A DNA stretch of 64,000 bases from Pseudocercospora fijiensis CIRAD86 (taxonomy: Eukaryota; Ascomycota; Dothideomycetes; Mycosphaerellales; Mycosphaerellaceae): positions 2,767,016 through 2,831,015 of the forward strand of contig NW_006921536.1 in assembly GCF_000340215.1 (NCBI RefSeq), written 5' to 3'. The notes under the pieces were generated by a model. That model worked only from the letters and a program-made list of their open reading frames with translations. It made no database searches and had not been told where the DNA came from. Within the stretch, counting starts at the first letter, position 1. Each line of letters begins with the position of its first letter. A program made the position numbers and the translations under genes. This document shows positions 42,401-54,461 of this stretch, piece after piece.

Positions 42401-43939
42401 GTTAAGGTTAGGCGCCTAGGAGCTTAGACTATAGGCGGCATACTACGCTAGAGCACCTTTTAATAATTAGCTACCTATTTATAGAACCGATTATTAGAGC
42501 GACTAACCTTCGGAGTAAGTATTAACGATTAGCTAAATATTAAAATCGCCTTCGCGTAGAGAAATAAGGTAAGAGACCATATCTAGCCACTAGGCTAGGC
42601 GTATCTATAGGGAAGGTTTTATATAGCGTTCCCTAAGAGCTATATCGCTAACTTTAGCCTACTTACTAATAGCCGATAGACAACTAAAGCGGAACTAATA
42701 AGGCTTCCTTAGGGTCGCTAGGCTAGCGTACTTAATAAATCTAGCGACTATAGTATAGCAAAGACCGCAAGTTGCTTTATCTAAGAACGCCGAAATCTAT
42801 ACTATAGTATATTTAGCTAATTACGAATTAGTATATCCTCGATAAAGGGCGGAAAGCGTAAAAAGCTATACTTAACGTATAAGAGCCCTATATACTCGTA
42901 CGACTATTATTAGTAAGGTTCTTTACTAGTCTTTAGAATAACTTATAGCGATTAGCTTTCTATATACCTTTCTAAATAGTAAGGCTAGATTAAGGTAGCG
43001 CTAGCGGAGGATACCCGATTAGCCTATTTTCTAGATTTGCTATAGACTCTAGTACGATTGTTAAGAACCCCTACTAGCGTATTATATACAAAGATCTGTC
43101 TCCTAATCTTATCGGCGTTCGTTACCCCGCTTCATCTATTAGAAGTCTTCCCTATATACTATATACTCCTACGTAACGTATAGCCTATCTCGATATCCTA
43201 GCTATTTTACTTATTTCTCTTCGCGCTTAGCTATTCCTCGATAGCTTCGTAGGCGGACTAGTCTTAATAGCGTTTACGCTAATAGAATGTCTCGTATAGT
43301 AGTATAGAGTCTATAGAGTTATCTAGATAGCGTATAGACATTATATAGTTAATCGAGAGAGAGGGTAGCTACTACTACTATATAGGTGCGGCTATAATGT
43401 TTCGCCTAGCGCTATTCCTTTATACTAACTTATAGGTTAGCCTAATCGATATTAGAGGATAGTAGGTATAGATAATATATATTAGTAGTAACGCTAATTA
43501 CGCGAGAGGTTCTAGGCGGTAGTACGCGCTATCTAGTAATTAGCCGCCCGCTTTATAGTAGCTCCTAAGTCTTATAAGGTAAAGCTTTACCCTAGAGATT
43601 GTCTTACCTAGTATCCCTCGACGCTAAAAATAACCGTTGTTCGTTCTAGAACCTATCGAGATCTTCCTCTTATATATACGACCCGCTAAGACGAGGAAGT
43701 ACGAAATTACAGACCCTCTTTTCGTATCTAAGCTATACGTAGCTATAAGATTTCGTTATACGAAGAAAGTCGGTTATATTTATAGATTAGTTAAGTTCGA
43801 AGAGGAGGGTCGAGTAGACGGGGGATATTACTAATTACAAGCACGCGGTATAAGAGGACGTCTTTATAGAATAGATATATTAATTATTAAGGTATACCGA
43901 AGAACTCTTTAGATTCTTTATAGTTATTATTTATAACCG
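42400..43939. other. Unassigned RIP-degraded region beside DUF7924 gene
   Basis: A minus-strand frame at about 42450-42950 has coding-like texture when TAG is read through (Leu/Ile/Arg-rich, no recognised domain). A 65-codon plus-strand open frame at 43637-43834 has no recognisable homology. Neither is called as a gene. Confidence 0.3.
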
Positions 43940-44870
43940 TTACTTACGTCCTATCCGAGTAGTATCTCTTTTCGGCTTTTTAAATTCTCTATCGGTTACT
44001 AAAGTACTTAGAGTAACGATAGGGTTATAAATGCTACTAGGCTGCGAGTCGTCCTAGCCTTATATAGAGACAGAGCCGGTACTAGAGCGAGCAATGCTCT
44101 ATACGCTAAAGTCTCGCTATAAGCCTAATAACTGCTTAGGGTAAGGAGGCTCCGACTACGATATAGAGAAGCTAATATCGGTAGGGATCTAATCGATAGC
44201 CGAGTAGATCCGCTCGAAGTATATAGGTATCTAGTTATCGTATATATTCTTTATAAACTAGTATACCGTCTATTTCTCTTTACCGTCTAGTTCCGTAAAG
44301 TTAAATTTGCGGATTATATAGCGATAGTACTTCGTCTCGGAGCTATTAACCTCGGCATAATAGCTATAGATTCTTATAGTAGTATAGTTATATAAGATCG
44401 AGAAGGCGAGTATTTCTCGATAAAGCTCCTTCTCGCGCTTTACTACCTAGAATAGTTCGACTACCGCCTATACTATAATAGCCGCGCTATAGGCATTCTA
44501 GCGGTCGGTAATATCGAGAGCGGTAGTACCGCATTTTACCTCGTAGGTTAGGAAGGGGAAGTATATATACTAGGTAGCTATAAAGTACGACTAGTCGCCG
44601 AAGTCGCCGATAATCGGCTGTATTCTATCGAGCTAGTCTTACGTAAATGCCTCCCGGCGGAAGCCGACCGCGTAGTCCGGCTATAGTCGCGTTTTCGTAA
44701 TTAGGATAGAGTTGTTCTAGCCTTCGTTAACGCTCTCGATTAGGCACTTTAAAGCGGTAGCGCCGTATATAGTAAGTGTCTCTACTAACGGGACGATTAG
44801 CCTACTTATATCTTAGATTACTCGGGCTTCGTTCTTATCCTAGATCTTTTTATAGGTTGCCTTAAAAAGG
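43940..44870 (-). pseudogene. DUF7924-type gene, 3' half (split by hAT copy 2)
   Basis: The frame contains PDYAVGFRREAF, FGDQSYFIAT, FPFLTYEVKCG, LDITDRxNAYSAA, VVELFQVVKREKELYREILAFS and FTELDGKEK, which I recognise as the fungal DUF7924 family. The stop is TAA at 43940-43942. The PD (44675-44680) and, 44 residues on, E-V-K (44534-44542) have the spacing of PD-(D/E)XK nuclease active sites, an inference that fits the family's conserved residues. The upstream half resumes at 54490, beyond the inserted hAT, in the same frame. RIP stops are present, so the gene was probably repeated in the genome. Confidence 0.82.
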
Positions 44871-44878
44871 TTATTACG
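44871..44878. repeat. hAT copy 2 target-site duplication, left
   Basis: TTATTACG, identical to 54482-54489; eight bases is the standard hAT length. Confidence 0.95.
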
Positions 44879-44898
44879 TAGACCCCGCAGTAGTTCGG
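44879..44898 (+). repeat. hAT copy 2 left TIR
   Basis: TAGACCCCGCAGTAGTTCGG, exact reverse complement of 54462-54481. Confidence 0.95.
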
Positions 44899-45310
44899 GT
44901 TAGTTTGGTTTGGTTTGCTAAGCCGAAACTCTAGTTTGGTTTGGGTTGGTTTGCTAAGCAACTATATAAGTAGCTAGTTCGAACTATATAATTTATCGGT
45001 TTTTAAGAAGTGTACGAATATATACGTAGCTTCAAGCAAGCCCTTTGTAAGACTTAGCAGTGTAGCCGGCAGCGTAGCCGGCATTTTTAGTCCTTAGTAC
45101 TTATAGAATTTTCGAATCCTACTTAGGCTACGTAGTTGTATAAAGGTACTTATATAACCTCAAATCTATAGACAATCAGTTAAGGGCACTAACCAATTAA
45201 AAGCATATACATATATATATAAGGTATTATAGTTCAGTTCGGAAACTGCACTCCTTAGATATGAATTTTATCCTTTCGTTTACGGTTCAATTCCCTAACT
45301 GCTTAGTAGA

Positions 45311-46621
45311 ATGTCTTTATCTAGATCTAGGCAGAACTTATCGATTTCCCTAGAAGTCCTCCTCCTTAAGAAGTTTATATACTTTCCTACCGAACTATTC
45401 GACAATATTAAGTACTAGGATAGCTCCTCCCTCGGTATCGGTATAGTATATAAAAGAGCTATAAGGCAGCTCTATAGAACGTTCTACTAGTTACTCGCTA
45501 TACTAAGGCCGAATGCTAGTTCGTTCCTTAGAACTCTTAGTTATTTAGGAGATATAAAGGGTAGGGCAGGTAGTAACTTCGTATTATATAAGGAGGTAGA
45601 GGCTGCTATAGAAGAGGCCTTCAACCTATAGAAGATAGTAAAAGATATAGAGGTAGCTGCAGGTCTAGGTACCTAGTTGAATTTTTAGTAGGTAGAGTAT
45701 AAGGATATTTAGAGGGAGTATTAGGTAGAGTTGCGAAGGTAGGTGTATAATATGCTCTAGAAAACAGGGATAGTGCCTATAACTATAACTATTAGGCTCT
45801 TTAACCTTCCTTATTTTTCCCTATTTTCTTTTTATAAAAATCTAAACTAATATAAATTAACCGGAATATCTATCTTCTTTTAGTTCTTTGAAAAACCTAG
45901 CAGCGTAGCTAGTAGCGTAGCCGGTAGCGTAGCCGGTAGCGTAGCCGGCCTTTTTACTCCTTAGTACTAACGGGATTTTAAGAGACTTCTATTCCGTACG
46001 GCTAATAAAGTATACTATACTATATATATATACTTAGAGAGTATTTAGAGCGCGGTATATAGCGCCGTATAACAGCGGCTTATTTCGTATATAGAAAAGC
46101 TTGCAGATAATACTACGAACATCCTTTCTACTAGAATATCTATCCTACCTAGCACCGTCTCGAATATAGACATTCTAGCCTTTTAGAATCTAATCGAGTA
46201 CTTTGAAATCCTTGTCTATAATCGTTATACGCTTCGCGTAGATAGCTATAAGGTTAACTGCTAAAATAGTATTAGTATAGTCCGAAAAGAGGTAGAAGAG
46301 AAATATACATTCGAAGATACGAACTAGGTAGGCTTCTATAGCCTCTTAAAGGGCGCCTATCGCGGAGGCTTAGAAGCGAAGGTCCGTTCTGTAATCCTAG
46401 GCAATTTCGCGAATAAGTCGTTAGAAAGGAGTTTTACGGATTAGGAGCTAAGAACTCTTCTAATACTACCGAATCTTACGGAGGGCTACGGCTAAAGAAG
46501 GATTAGTAAAAAGACAGTAAGAATGCCGGCTACGCTGCCGGCTACGCTACCGGCTACGCTGCCGGCTATAAATAGGACTTACTTCCTAGGCGCTATCGAC
46601 GCTTCGCACGATTACTACTAG
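45311..46621 (+). pseudogene. Unknown 436-codon ORF carried by hAT copy 2
   Basis: From the ATG at 45311 (MSLSRSRQN) one frame runs to a TAG at 46619-46621, with only TAG/TAA interruptions. No domain was recognised. The N-terminal 150 residues are Trp/Tyr-rich (using TAG as Trp); the central part includes LGNFANKSLERSF near 46405-46440. Two stretches are in-frame products of the GCCGGC microrepeat: a Val-Ala-Gly-Ser repeat (about 45900-45955) and a Leu-Pro-Ala-Thr repeat (about 46525-46568). It is the only gene on the plus strand of the element. Whether copy 1 has it is unknown, since that part is outside the window. Confidence 0.6.
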
Positions 46622-46847
46622 TAGTAGAAGCGCTAGTTATCGTCTTGCGTAGAGCCTTGCCCGCCGTTGTCTTACGCGGAGCCTTGCTCGCGACGCCCTT
46701 TCTAGCACCGGAGCTAGCGGTAGTAGTAGCAGCCCTCTTACGTTAATATACTATACTCGTTCTACTATTTCCGGTCTTGTTACGACCCGTAGAAGCACTA
46801 GGTCCCTTCTTACGAGGCGTCGTAACTTAGTTAAGTAGACTCGCTAT
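46593..46847 (-). pseudogene. Small basic, histone-tail-like ORF in hAT copy 2
   Basis: An 85-codon frame with only a few internal stops ends at TAG 46593-46595. Its first codon would be ATA at 46845, plausibly a RIP-changed ATG. Composition is Lys, Arg, Ser, Thr and Ala. The segment SKAPRKTTAGKALRKT resembles the histone H3 tail pattern GGKAPRKQLATKAARK; this may be convergence of basic tails or a displaced H3 tail. It ends antisense to the last codons of the plus-strand ORF. It could instead be H1-like or a DNA-compacting peptide. Confidence 0.5.
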
Positions 46848-47754
46848 TATAAAAGTCGTCGAATTAAGGAAAAAAGTGCGTTACGAAGGTATACGAAGGC
46901 GCGCGCGGAGCGAGGGTATTGCGGAGGTAGTAGATATAGAGCGTAGAGGTATAGGTATCGATACGAAGGTTGAATGTAGCGGTAGTATCGCGGTGTCGCT
47001 AGGCAATAGAGTAAGCTTCGCGTAAGCCTATATTATAGTAACGTTAGAGCAAGGAAAGAAGGTAGGCACGGCTAAAAAAGGCAGGCACGGCTAAAAAAGG
47101 TAGGTACGGGAGACTTTGAAATATAGCCGGCATATATAGCCGGTATAGTAATAGGCGAAAGCCTCCTTTTAATAAATAGCCGGCGTAATAATAGTATCTT
47201 ACTATAGTATAGATATTCTTTAGTAATGCCTTTACTAGCTATAGTAATCTTATAAGTAACCTAGGCCTATTGCTAGTAAATATAAGAAATATCAGGTAGG
47301 CTATACTAAACAAGCTAGTTATTTAGTAGGAAAAGGCCTACTACCGTCTCTATATACCGGCTACGAGTACCGGCTATCGCTCTAAATTCAACTCCGCCCT
47401 ATCTCGGAGGCTAAGGTACCGAGCGGAAACCCTATAGCTTATATTCACTCGGTTGTCGCGGAGCGCTTATAGGTAAGGTATTAGAAAAGAGTATAAAAAG
47501 TACGAGAAGAGTATCCTAGGATATAGGTCGTAAGTAAATAAGAGTAGTACGCCTAGTTATTTATATAGTACGTTACTCTATACGACTAAGAGCCTATATT
47601 ATCTTATGCTTCGCTTATAAGACCTCGACTCTACTAGTATACTATCGATCTCTTCCTCGGTCGCTAATACGCTATCTTAATTCTTCTTCGAGTTGCCGGA
47701 CTTAGTACGCATCTATAGCTATATAATAGCGCTACGTATTATAGAGAATTTCTC

Positions 47755-48040
47755 GTTGAAGTTTCTCTCTCGTAGGCTTGCTATCTGCCTCGTAGTATAG
47801 AGGATCAAAGTGCTAATACTAAAGAATCTCCTTATAGTTAGGATACTAGGGCTCCTTAGGACCTTTGTGTTTTAGGTCTAAATAGAGACGTATTATAAAC
47901 GTTCTATCGCCCTTTCGCTTACTACCCGCTAGGTCGCGATATGCGAAGAAACTAATCTGAATATAGCTCGTCTCTATAATAGCCGGGTAAATATAGAGCG
48001 CTAGGTTTCTACTTCGTACCTTAGATTTAGAGACGGCGCG
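47755..48040 (-). pseudogene. Unassigned frame after H3-like gene (hAT copy 2)
   Basis: Same frame as 700-985 in copy 1, with fewer RIP changes, and separated from the H3-like frame by the same TGA. No motif was recognised; a Tyr/Lys-rich sequence such as LYLDLKHKGPKEP is typical. Confidence 0.4.
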
Positions 48041-48144
48041 GAGATAAAATCAGAAATGTAGCCGGCACCTATAGCCGGCAAAAGGATACGAAAATAGGCC
48101 TCCTCCTAGGTTAATCTAACGACTAAATACAATTTCCAACTAAT

Positions 48145-48755
48145 CCGCTATAAACCGACGCCGAATTTTAGCTAGAAGCTGTATATCTTTATTTTAAAGA
48201 GTAACCCGCTTCGCATAGATAGCAAGGAGGTTTAAAAGCTTAAGCTCGGTTACGAGAAATGCCTCCGTAGCTTCCTAAAGAGCACTAATCGCCTTAGCCG
48301 TAAATCGCATACTAGACCGAAAATCTAATATAATTTCTCGGACGAGTCGCTAGAAGGGAGTCTTAGGGATTAAAAGCTCGGTCCCTCTTTTATTTTAGAA
48401 AAGCCGGATCTAGCGAAGGGCAATAGTATCTAGTTTAAAGCGCCGCTTCTTTATCGTCGAGTCCTGCCTTGTTCCCTTTCTTTTAATAGAAAGATAACTT
48501 TTCTTCGCGATAGTCTTCGTCCGCCTACTCTTTTTAGCCTTCTCCTATCTACCTATAGCCTTCTTGTTTTTCGGTACTGTTTTCCGAGGAACCCCCTTCC
48601 TTCGTATATACTACGGAGAGCCTTGCTCTTCCGATATCTCGTTCTCGCTACGGTCTCCCTATGCTTAGCTTACTTTACCCTTGCCCTTTAGCCTCTAAAG
48701 ATATTTATCTACGCGTTTAGGCGACGAGGGTATATCGGTAGGACCTAGAAAATTA
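48145..48755 (-). pseudogene. Histone H3-like protein in hAT copy 2
   Basis: The less mutated copy strengthens the H3 call: the core reads MRFTAKAISAL, then EATEAFLVTEL, LLAIYAKRVTL and KDIQLLAKIR, against H3 LRFQSSAVMAL, EASEAYLVGLF, LCAIHAKRVTI and KDIQLARRIR. Alignment from the REI helix through KDIQL needs no gap. The glycine/threonine GT-start of the alphaN region (LGTI) and TELLIPKTPF are present. The upstream tail is about 65-100 residues, rich in Lys and Arg, with no ARTKQTARKS-type start. Stops are at Gln positions. It might replace H3 or CENP-A on transposon chromatin; this is inference. H3 loop length is H3-like rather than CENP-A-like. Confidence 0.88.
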
Positions 48756-49114
48756 ATAAGCATATAATCGTAAGGAGACATTAATGCTTCTTACCTTCTA
48801 GAACAAATAGTCTTCTATTAAACCGCCTTATTAGGTTATCGTTAGATTCGAATAAAGGATAGTAGCTTAAGGAAGGGGAGGTAGCCGGCTTAGGAAGGCC
48901 CGAAGAGCCGAATCCTTAAGGCATATTTGTCTTTAAGAATATAGGGAAAGGGAAGAAGGAGAGGAAGAGCGAATAGAGAATTAGAAATAGTCCGTAGGTA
49001 AGCGGGGTCGGTTACTATAGCAACTAGTCTGTTTAGGTCCTAGGAATTCGAAACACATTTCGGACATATACCGGCTATATACGCCGGCTATATTACCTTG
49101 TACGTAAACGCTTC

Positions 49115-52100
49115 GTCTCCTTAAAGCTACTCTAAGCTTATATACGTTTCCGCTTCTCGACCCGGTATCGCCTTCTGCCTCCGCCCTCCTCCTCTTCGTT
49201 ATCGCTAATTAGGGTTTCGCTTAGACTAAATTTCGCATTCTCTTCGCGTTCCTAGGTTTCTTCGATCTTAAAGTTTTCTAATTCCTCGATCAACTCCTTT
49301 AGTATAATCTTTAGTAACCTACCTTAGCGATTCTAGTAGAGGAGATAGTATCGGAATACTATAATAGATTCGAAGGTAGTAGGCGAGTATATTCGATTAA
49401 AGCGGCCCTAGTAACGAGCGATACTAAAAGACCTCTTATAGCCTATACCTGCGCTCGGGATAGCGAGGACGTCCCGAGCGACCGACGCTATCGTTAGAAA
49501 CTTAGGCTCTAACCGCTACTATATAGCGAGAATATCGTCTCCGAATTCGTTTAGAAGACCGGTAAGATCTAGAGATTATTAGCCCTCTTTCCGAGCCTAC
49601 GGGTTTGTACTTACTCGCGCGCCGATAGAGATCGAACTCTTCTTTATTTACTTTAGTAGTTACTTCCTCTTCTGCCTCTACTTCCTACCTACGAAACAGG
49701 TATAATATCGGAGCCTTCTAAACCTTCTTTTTCTTTATAGGAGCTGCATTTAGACTAGTTTCTTTCCGACGCTCGTAGAACATCTTTTCTAGAATAGTCT
49801 AGTAATGCTTCGGCTATACCTCGTCCGCCTTCTATTCCGGCCTCTGCTAGTATATATCCTTTTCTACCGGATTAAGTAAGTACGCAACGCTATAGATATC
49901 CCCGAACGAGTCAAAGGTAGCACTGTAATATTTATACAACTTAGTATAGGAGGTGTCTATAGCTTTCGTTATAGCTACTTTCTAGGGAACGCTCTTCTTA
50001 GCTAGCTTAGCTACGGTTTCCTCGAGCTCGTTAAAGAGCTAGTTATAGTACGTAAAGACAAGGTAGATCGTCGGTCCTCGGGTTCTTCTAATCGTAGTAG
50101 TAACCTTCGCGTAATGCTTACTAATATCGACGAGATACTCTGCTTAGCGCTATTCGGCGGCGGTAAGGCCGAGCTACTTAATACCCTCGGAACTCTAATA
50201 GATCTTAAGAGCGGTACGTAAAGTACATCCTCTCGTAACTATATAGAAAGTCGAATCGAACCGGGTCTTAACGTCTTAGGTAAAACGGAGTAGGCGCTAA
50301 GGAGGCCGCTTTTGCTATCGCTTATTCTATACGATATTCTAGGCATCGGTTTTAGGGCGCTCGATTAGGTTCTTTTAAATAGCCTCGAATCGGTTATATC
50401 TCTATAAGCTCGAGTTCGTATATATTGCTAGACGACGAAGCTAGAGAAAAAGAGTTAGAACTATACTAGGTTGCCGGCTATAGGTGCCGGCTACGGACAA
50501 AAGTTATACCTTATACAAAACGAGAGCGAGGCTCTCTACCTTATCCCGTCTTATTGCTATAATAAGTTTCTCGACTTTCGACTTTGCTTTATCCTTATCT
50601 AGGATCTTCTATTAGTCGTCGTTTAATAGTATAATTTTAAGCGTCTTAAAGAGGGCTCGGATCGCGATTTAAACTATATAAGCGAGGTAGGGAAACTTCT
50701 ATAGGGATGTAACTAGCAACGACGTCGGCTCTGATTCGTTAGGGCTAGGGCTATTAATAGGCTCCTCTTTATCGTTATTATCGTACGTATTGTCGTACGT
50801 ATCCGGAATCGTAGCGAGCTTAATATTCGGAAGATTAAGCTAGATTATAGACCTTATAATCTCCTCTACGCACTCGACCCTATCGATACAATTAGTAATT
50901 TCAAAGACATATACGAGTAAATTGTATATACAACGCCTTATACAATGTTCGATTATTACTAGCGTTGTCCGTAGTAATCGAGATTAGTTTCGTTATTACG
51001 CTAACCCTATCTATTGCCGTATAGACAAGCTTCGCTATATCCTTACTAGTATAGGAACCTAGAATTTTAGGGAATCCAATTATAAGTTCCTAGAGTTTCT
51101 AATCCGAATTGATAAAGTATAGTATAATCGAGAGGAAGGAGGCTCTTATAGTCCGGCTTAACTAGCTATCGATAGTAATAGCTACTCGGCGAGTATTACG
51201 GAGGATCTCCCGAATATCGTCTAACGCAGCCTCTTTATTCTTTTCGAATATAATACGCTAGGTTGTCGCGCCGAGAAATAGGGGAGGGTAGTTTATAAGA
51301 CATAGGTATATCTTCTATATAGACTCCCTTTCGTAGAAGTCTTCCGGAAGACCGTTTATAGCTAGTATTTCGTTTGCTAGTTGCTTAAAGTCTTCGGGGG
51401 AGAAATCGGTAGCCTTTAATCCTAGAGCTTCCTTAAGCGTAGCCTATAATAATTAGCTAGACCTCTACGGTTGATTTAAGTAGCCGGAATCTGTAGCCGG
51501 AATCTATAGCCGGCAGCTATAGCCGGCAGCTATAGCCGGCAGCTATAGCCGGCATTTTAGAAGACGTACCTCTTTCTAGAACGCTATATCTATATTAACT
51601 CTCCTCTCTCCTTAAGATTCCCGATACCGTTTAGAATAGAGATAGTTCGTAGGCGATAAGTTCCTATCCCCTAGTTTCGGGTGTTTTAAGATTAAACTAT
51701 AGAAGTTGCAGACAATTACTAGTTAACCTTTAAGTCGAGAAGTCGTATAACGGTGCAATGCCCCCTCTATAAAGAACTTCTAGAATATGTCCGTTCGCTC
51801 CTTACTCCCCTATCGTATCGAGTACTTCCGGAGTTTATACTCCTTCGAACGTAAGTATAAAGGGAACTATATCTTATAGACCTATTAATTGAACTGCTCT
51901 ATATACTCGGGTTTCTAAAGATACGCCTAGCTAGCCTTTTCGAAGATTTCCGGGTTAATACTCGATGTTCTTATATCTCCGAACAACCTTCTACTTAGAC
52001 TCCGTAAAGGTAAGGACTAGGTAGTAGTACCCTATAATGAATTCCTACTACTAGGATTCGGAGAGGATAAATCTAGCCCTAATTGTCGTCTAGGACTCGA

Positions 52101-52305
52101 TAGGCTCGAAGGTAAGTATACGACCTCCTCTCGACGTTGTCGCAATCTCGCTCGTATACTAGACTATTTCGACTATCGTCTCGTTGTTACCCTTCCTAGT
52201 ATAGCGCCTAGTATATATATAATGTCGGTCGGTATGTTTTAAGGTTTCGTACGGTAAGGTAAGGACTTAGGAGTAGTAGATATATACTAGTAGCTATAGG
52301 GAAAC
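49115..52305 (-). pseudogene. hAT-family transposase (copy 2, RIP-degraded)
   Basis: Collinear with 2060-5260 at an offset of about 47055 bp. All hAT blocks named for copy 1 recur: the TIDS...ASFLSI and TTDNASNN region near 50940-51200, the KTRFDSTFYI region near 50250-50300 and the C-terminal dimerisation block near 49385-49525. TAG/TAA stops remain, so it is inactive, though with somewhat fewer changes than copy 1. A GCCGGC microrepeat interrupts the frame near 50473-50500 and another lies at 51480-51555. Confidence 0.92.
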
Positions 52306-52481
52306 ACCCTTTCTTTTATAGTATCGTATCGTTAGGAACAGCTAGGCAGTAAATAGCTAGCTACCTTTTTTTTTGTTTCCTAGCTACCTAACTACTAGAT
52401 TTTTTTTCCTAGCTACCCTAGCTAGCCTAACTACTAGAATTTCTTTCCTAGCTACCCTAACTATCTGAATTTTGCCTTCTA

Positions 52482-53895
52482 TACGGCGGCTCTCTCCTAC
52501 TAACGGAACCGAGCTACTATACCTAACGAATCTAAGCTCGTTTTTAGTCTTAATCTATCCTCTTTCAGTATAAGATACTCGATAAGCAAATGCTTAGGCC
52601 GAGTCTAACTACGAAACCTAAGACTAACTAATAGCTCTATTAACCAATCCTAATCCTCGAACTCCTTCCGCTTCTTAGTAAAGACCTTAAAGAGCGCTCG
52701 AGCTTCTTCGGGTACCTACGGAGTAGTCGAGATAAAGCCGTATCGCTAAAATAGGTAATCCTTCGGAGGCTTATATAGAGATTTAGAGAATTCTAACGCT
52801 AACCTATCCTACTAGCAGCTTAGATTCCGGATACAAGCCCTCTCTGCCTTAGTAAAGATTTTATATAGTAGTAGCACTCTGCCTTCGAGAAACGCTTTCT
52901 ATTTAACTGTTAGTATCTGCCGGCTACGAACGCCGGCTATATATACCGAGTATAGAATAATTACCTATACCCCTTCCTCCTGCAGTAACACTTCTACCGT
53001 CCCTAGATACCTAGCCCCGATCGCATTAATCGTAAGCTACTTTGCCTTTATAGACGCAAAGGCTTCGCTCTAATACTAATAAAGAAACTTCTACTCTATA
53101 TCGAGGATATAAAGACGACTAGTCTCGATTCTAATCCTTACTAGCTTTTCGTAGTAGCTTTAACTATGATTTTCTAGATTAATAGGACTTATGCCTTAGC
53201 CCTTTACTAGTATCTCGTCTCTTTAACTATACTCGATCTACTCCTAGCGCTTATCGTCTATAGCGTTAGGCCCTAAGACTGCACCTATTACTAGATCGAC
53301 GTATAGTATCTCCTCGCTTTTTTTAGTTCCTTTATTCGTAGTATTAAGCTCTGTCGCGGCATCCTAAACTCTAGCATTGTTGTTCTCGGCTATCTAAACA
53401 TCTCCGTTACTATCGTTCGTATCGATAGAGGTAGCGGCTATAGGTCTAAATGCTATTAGTTAACGTATTAAAGAAAAATATGCCGGCTATAGCTGCCGGC
53501 TACGGCTGCCGGCTACGGCTACCGGCTATAGCTACTAGCTACGGCCGCTAGCTAGATTAACTTACGCTGCTAGAACTTTACGCTCGAAAACTGGCCGCAA
53601 TTCTTTCCTCCTCTTAGCCTTCTCTTAGGTTGTCTTCTTATTCTAACCTTTACTTTTTTCTATAGGCGCTAGCTATCGATAGAATGCCTTATTCCGCGCC
53701 TTTCTTCTCTTATCCTTAGCTCTTTTATCCTTATCTATCTTGTCCTTTCTCTCGCGGTCTTATACGGAATTCTTCTTCGTAGAGTACTCCTCTTTAGTCT
53801 TACGCTTTTTAGTTAGACGCTTAGGTAAAACAAACTCGCGGTCTTTAGTTCTATCTTCTATTTAGCGCGCGGCGCGCTTCTCTCTTGCTATTATA
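52482..53895 (-). pseudogene. Basic-N-terminus ORF of unknown function (hAT copy 2)
   Basis: Collinear with 5440-6850 of copy 1: same Lys/Arg-rich N-terminal region (near 53600-53850), same microrepeat interruption (near 53480-53530), same C-terminal frame. Conservation of place and frame in two copies supports a real element gene. No function recognised. Confidence 0.55.
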
Positions 53896-54019
53896 AGGGA
53901 AAGGGGCGGGGGCGCAGCGTATAGTAGTTGTTGTCGGTATAGGTATAGAGGAAGAAGTTAAAAGTGTAAGAATATCGCGAAGCCCTAATTGTTGCCGCCT
54001 ACGTAACGTTATATAGGTA

Positions 54020-54345
54020 AGCTTTCGCAACTACGGCAACTACGCCCTAGTAATAGTAACTACGCCCTAGCAACGGCAACTACGCCCTAGCAACGGCAAC
54101 TACGCCCTAGCAACGGTAATAAAGCGTAGTAAATACAACCTAGTAACTATTATAGCCGGCAATCGTAGCCGGTAGTCGAATAAGAGTGTCCTTATAGCAA
54201 AACTACGCCCTAGCAACGGCAACTACGCCCTAGTAACGGCAACTACGCCCTAGTAACGGCAAAAGAGCGTAGTAAATGTAACAGAGTTACTATTATAGCC
54301 GGCAATCGTAGCCGGCAGTCGAATAAGAGTGTCCTTATAGTAAAA
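54020..54345. repeat. 20-bp subterminal tandem repeats of hAT copy 2
   Basis: Units of CAACGGCAACTACGCCCTAG, about four then three copies, inside the same larger duplication as in copy 1. The repeat number is the same in both elements. Confidence 0.82.
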
Positions 54346-54461
54346 CTAATACAGTCTCTAGTTCAAACTAGGAATCTATATAGTTCGAAAAAACCAAACC
54401 GGAACTAGGGAGCTAGTTCGCCGCTAAGAAACTAAACTATATACGTTTAGTAGTTCGGAAA

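Noticed and set aside
43637..43834. 65-codon plus-strand open frame
   Set aside because: No homology recognised and no supporting context; short enough to arise by chance in this composition.
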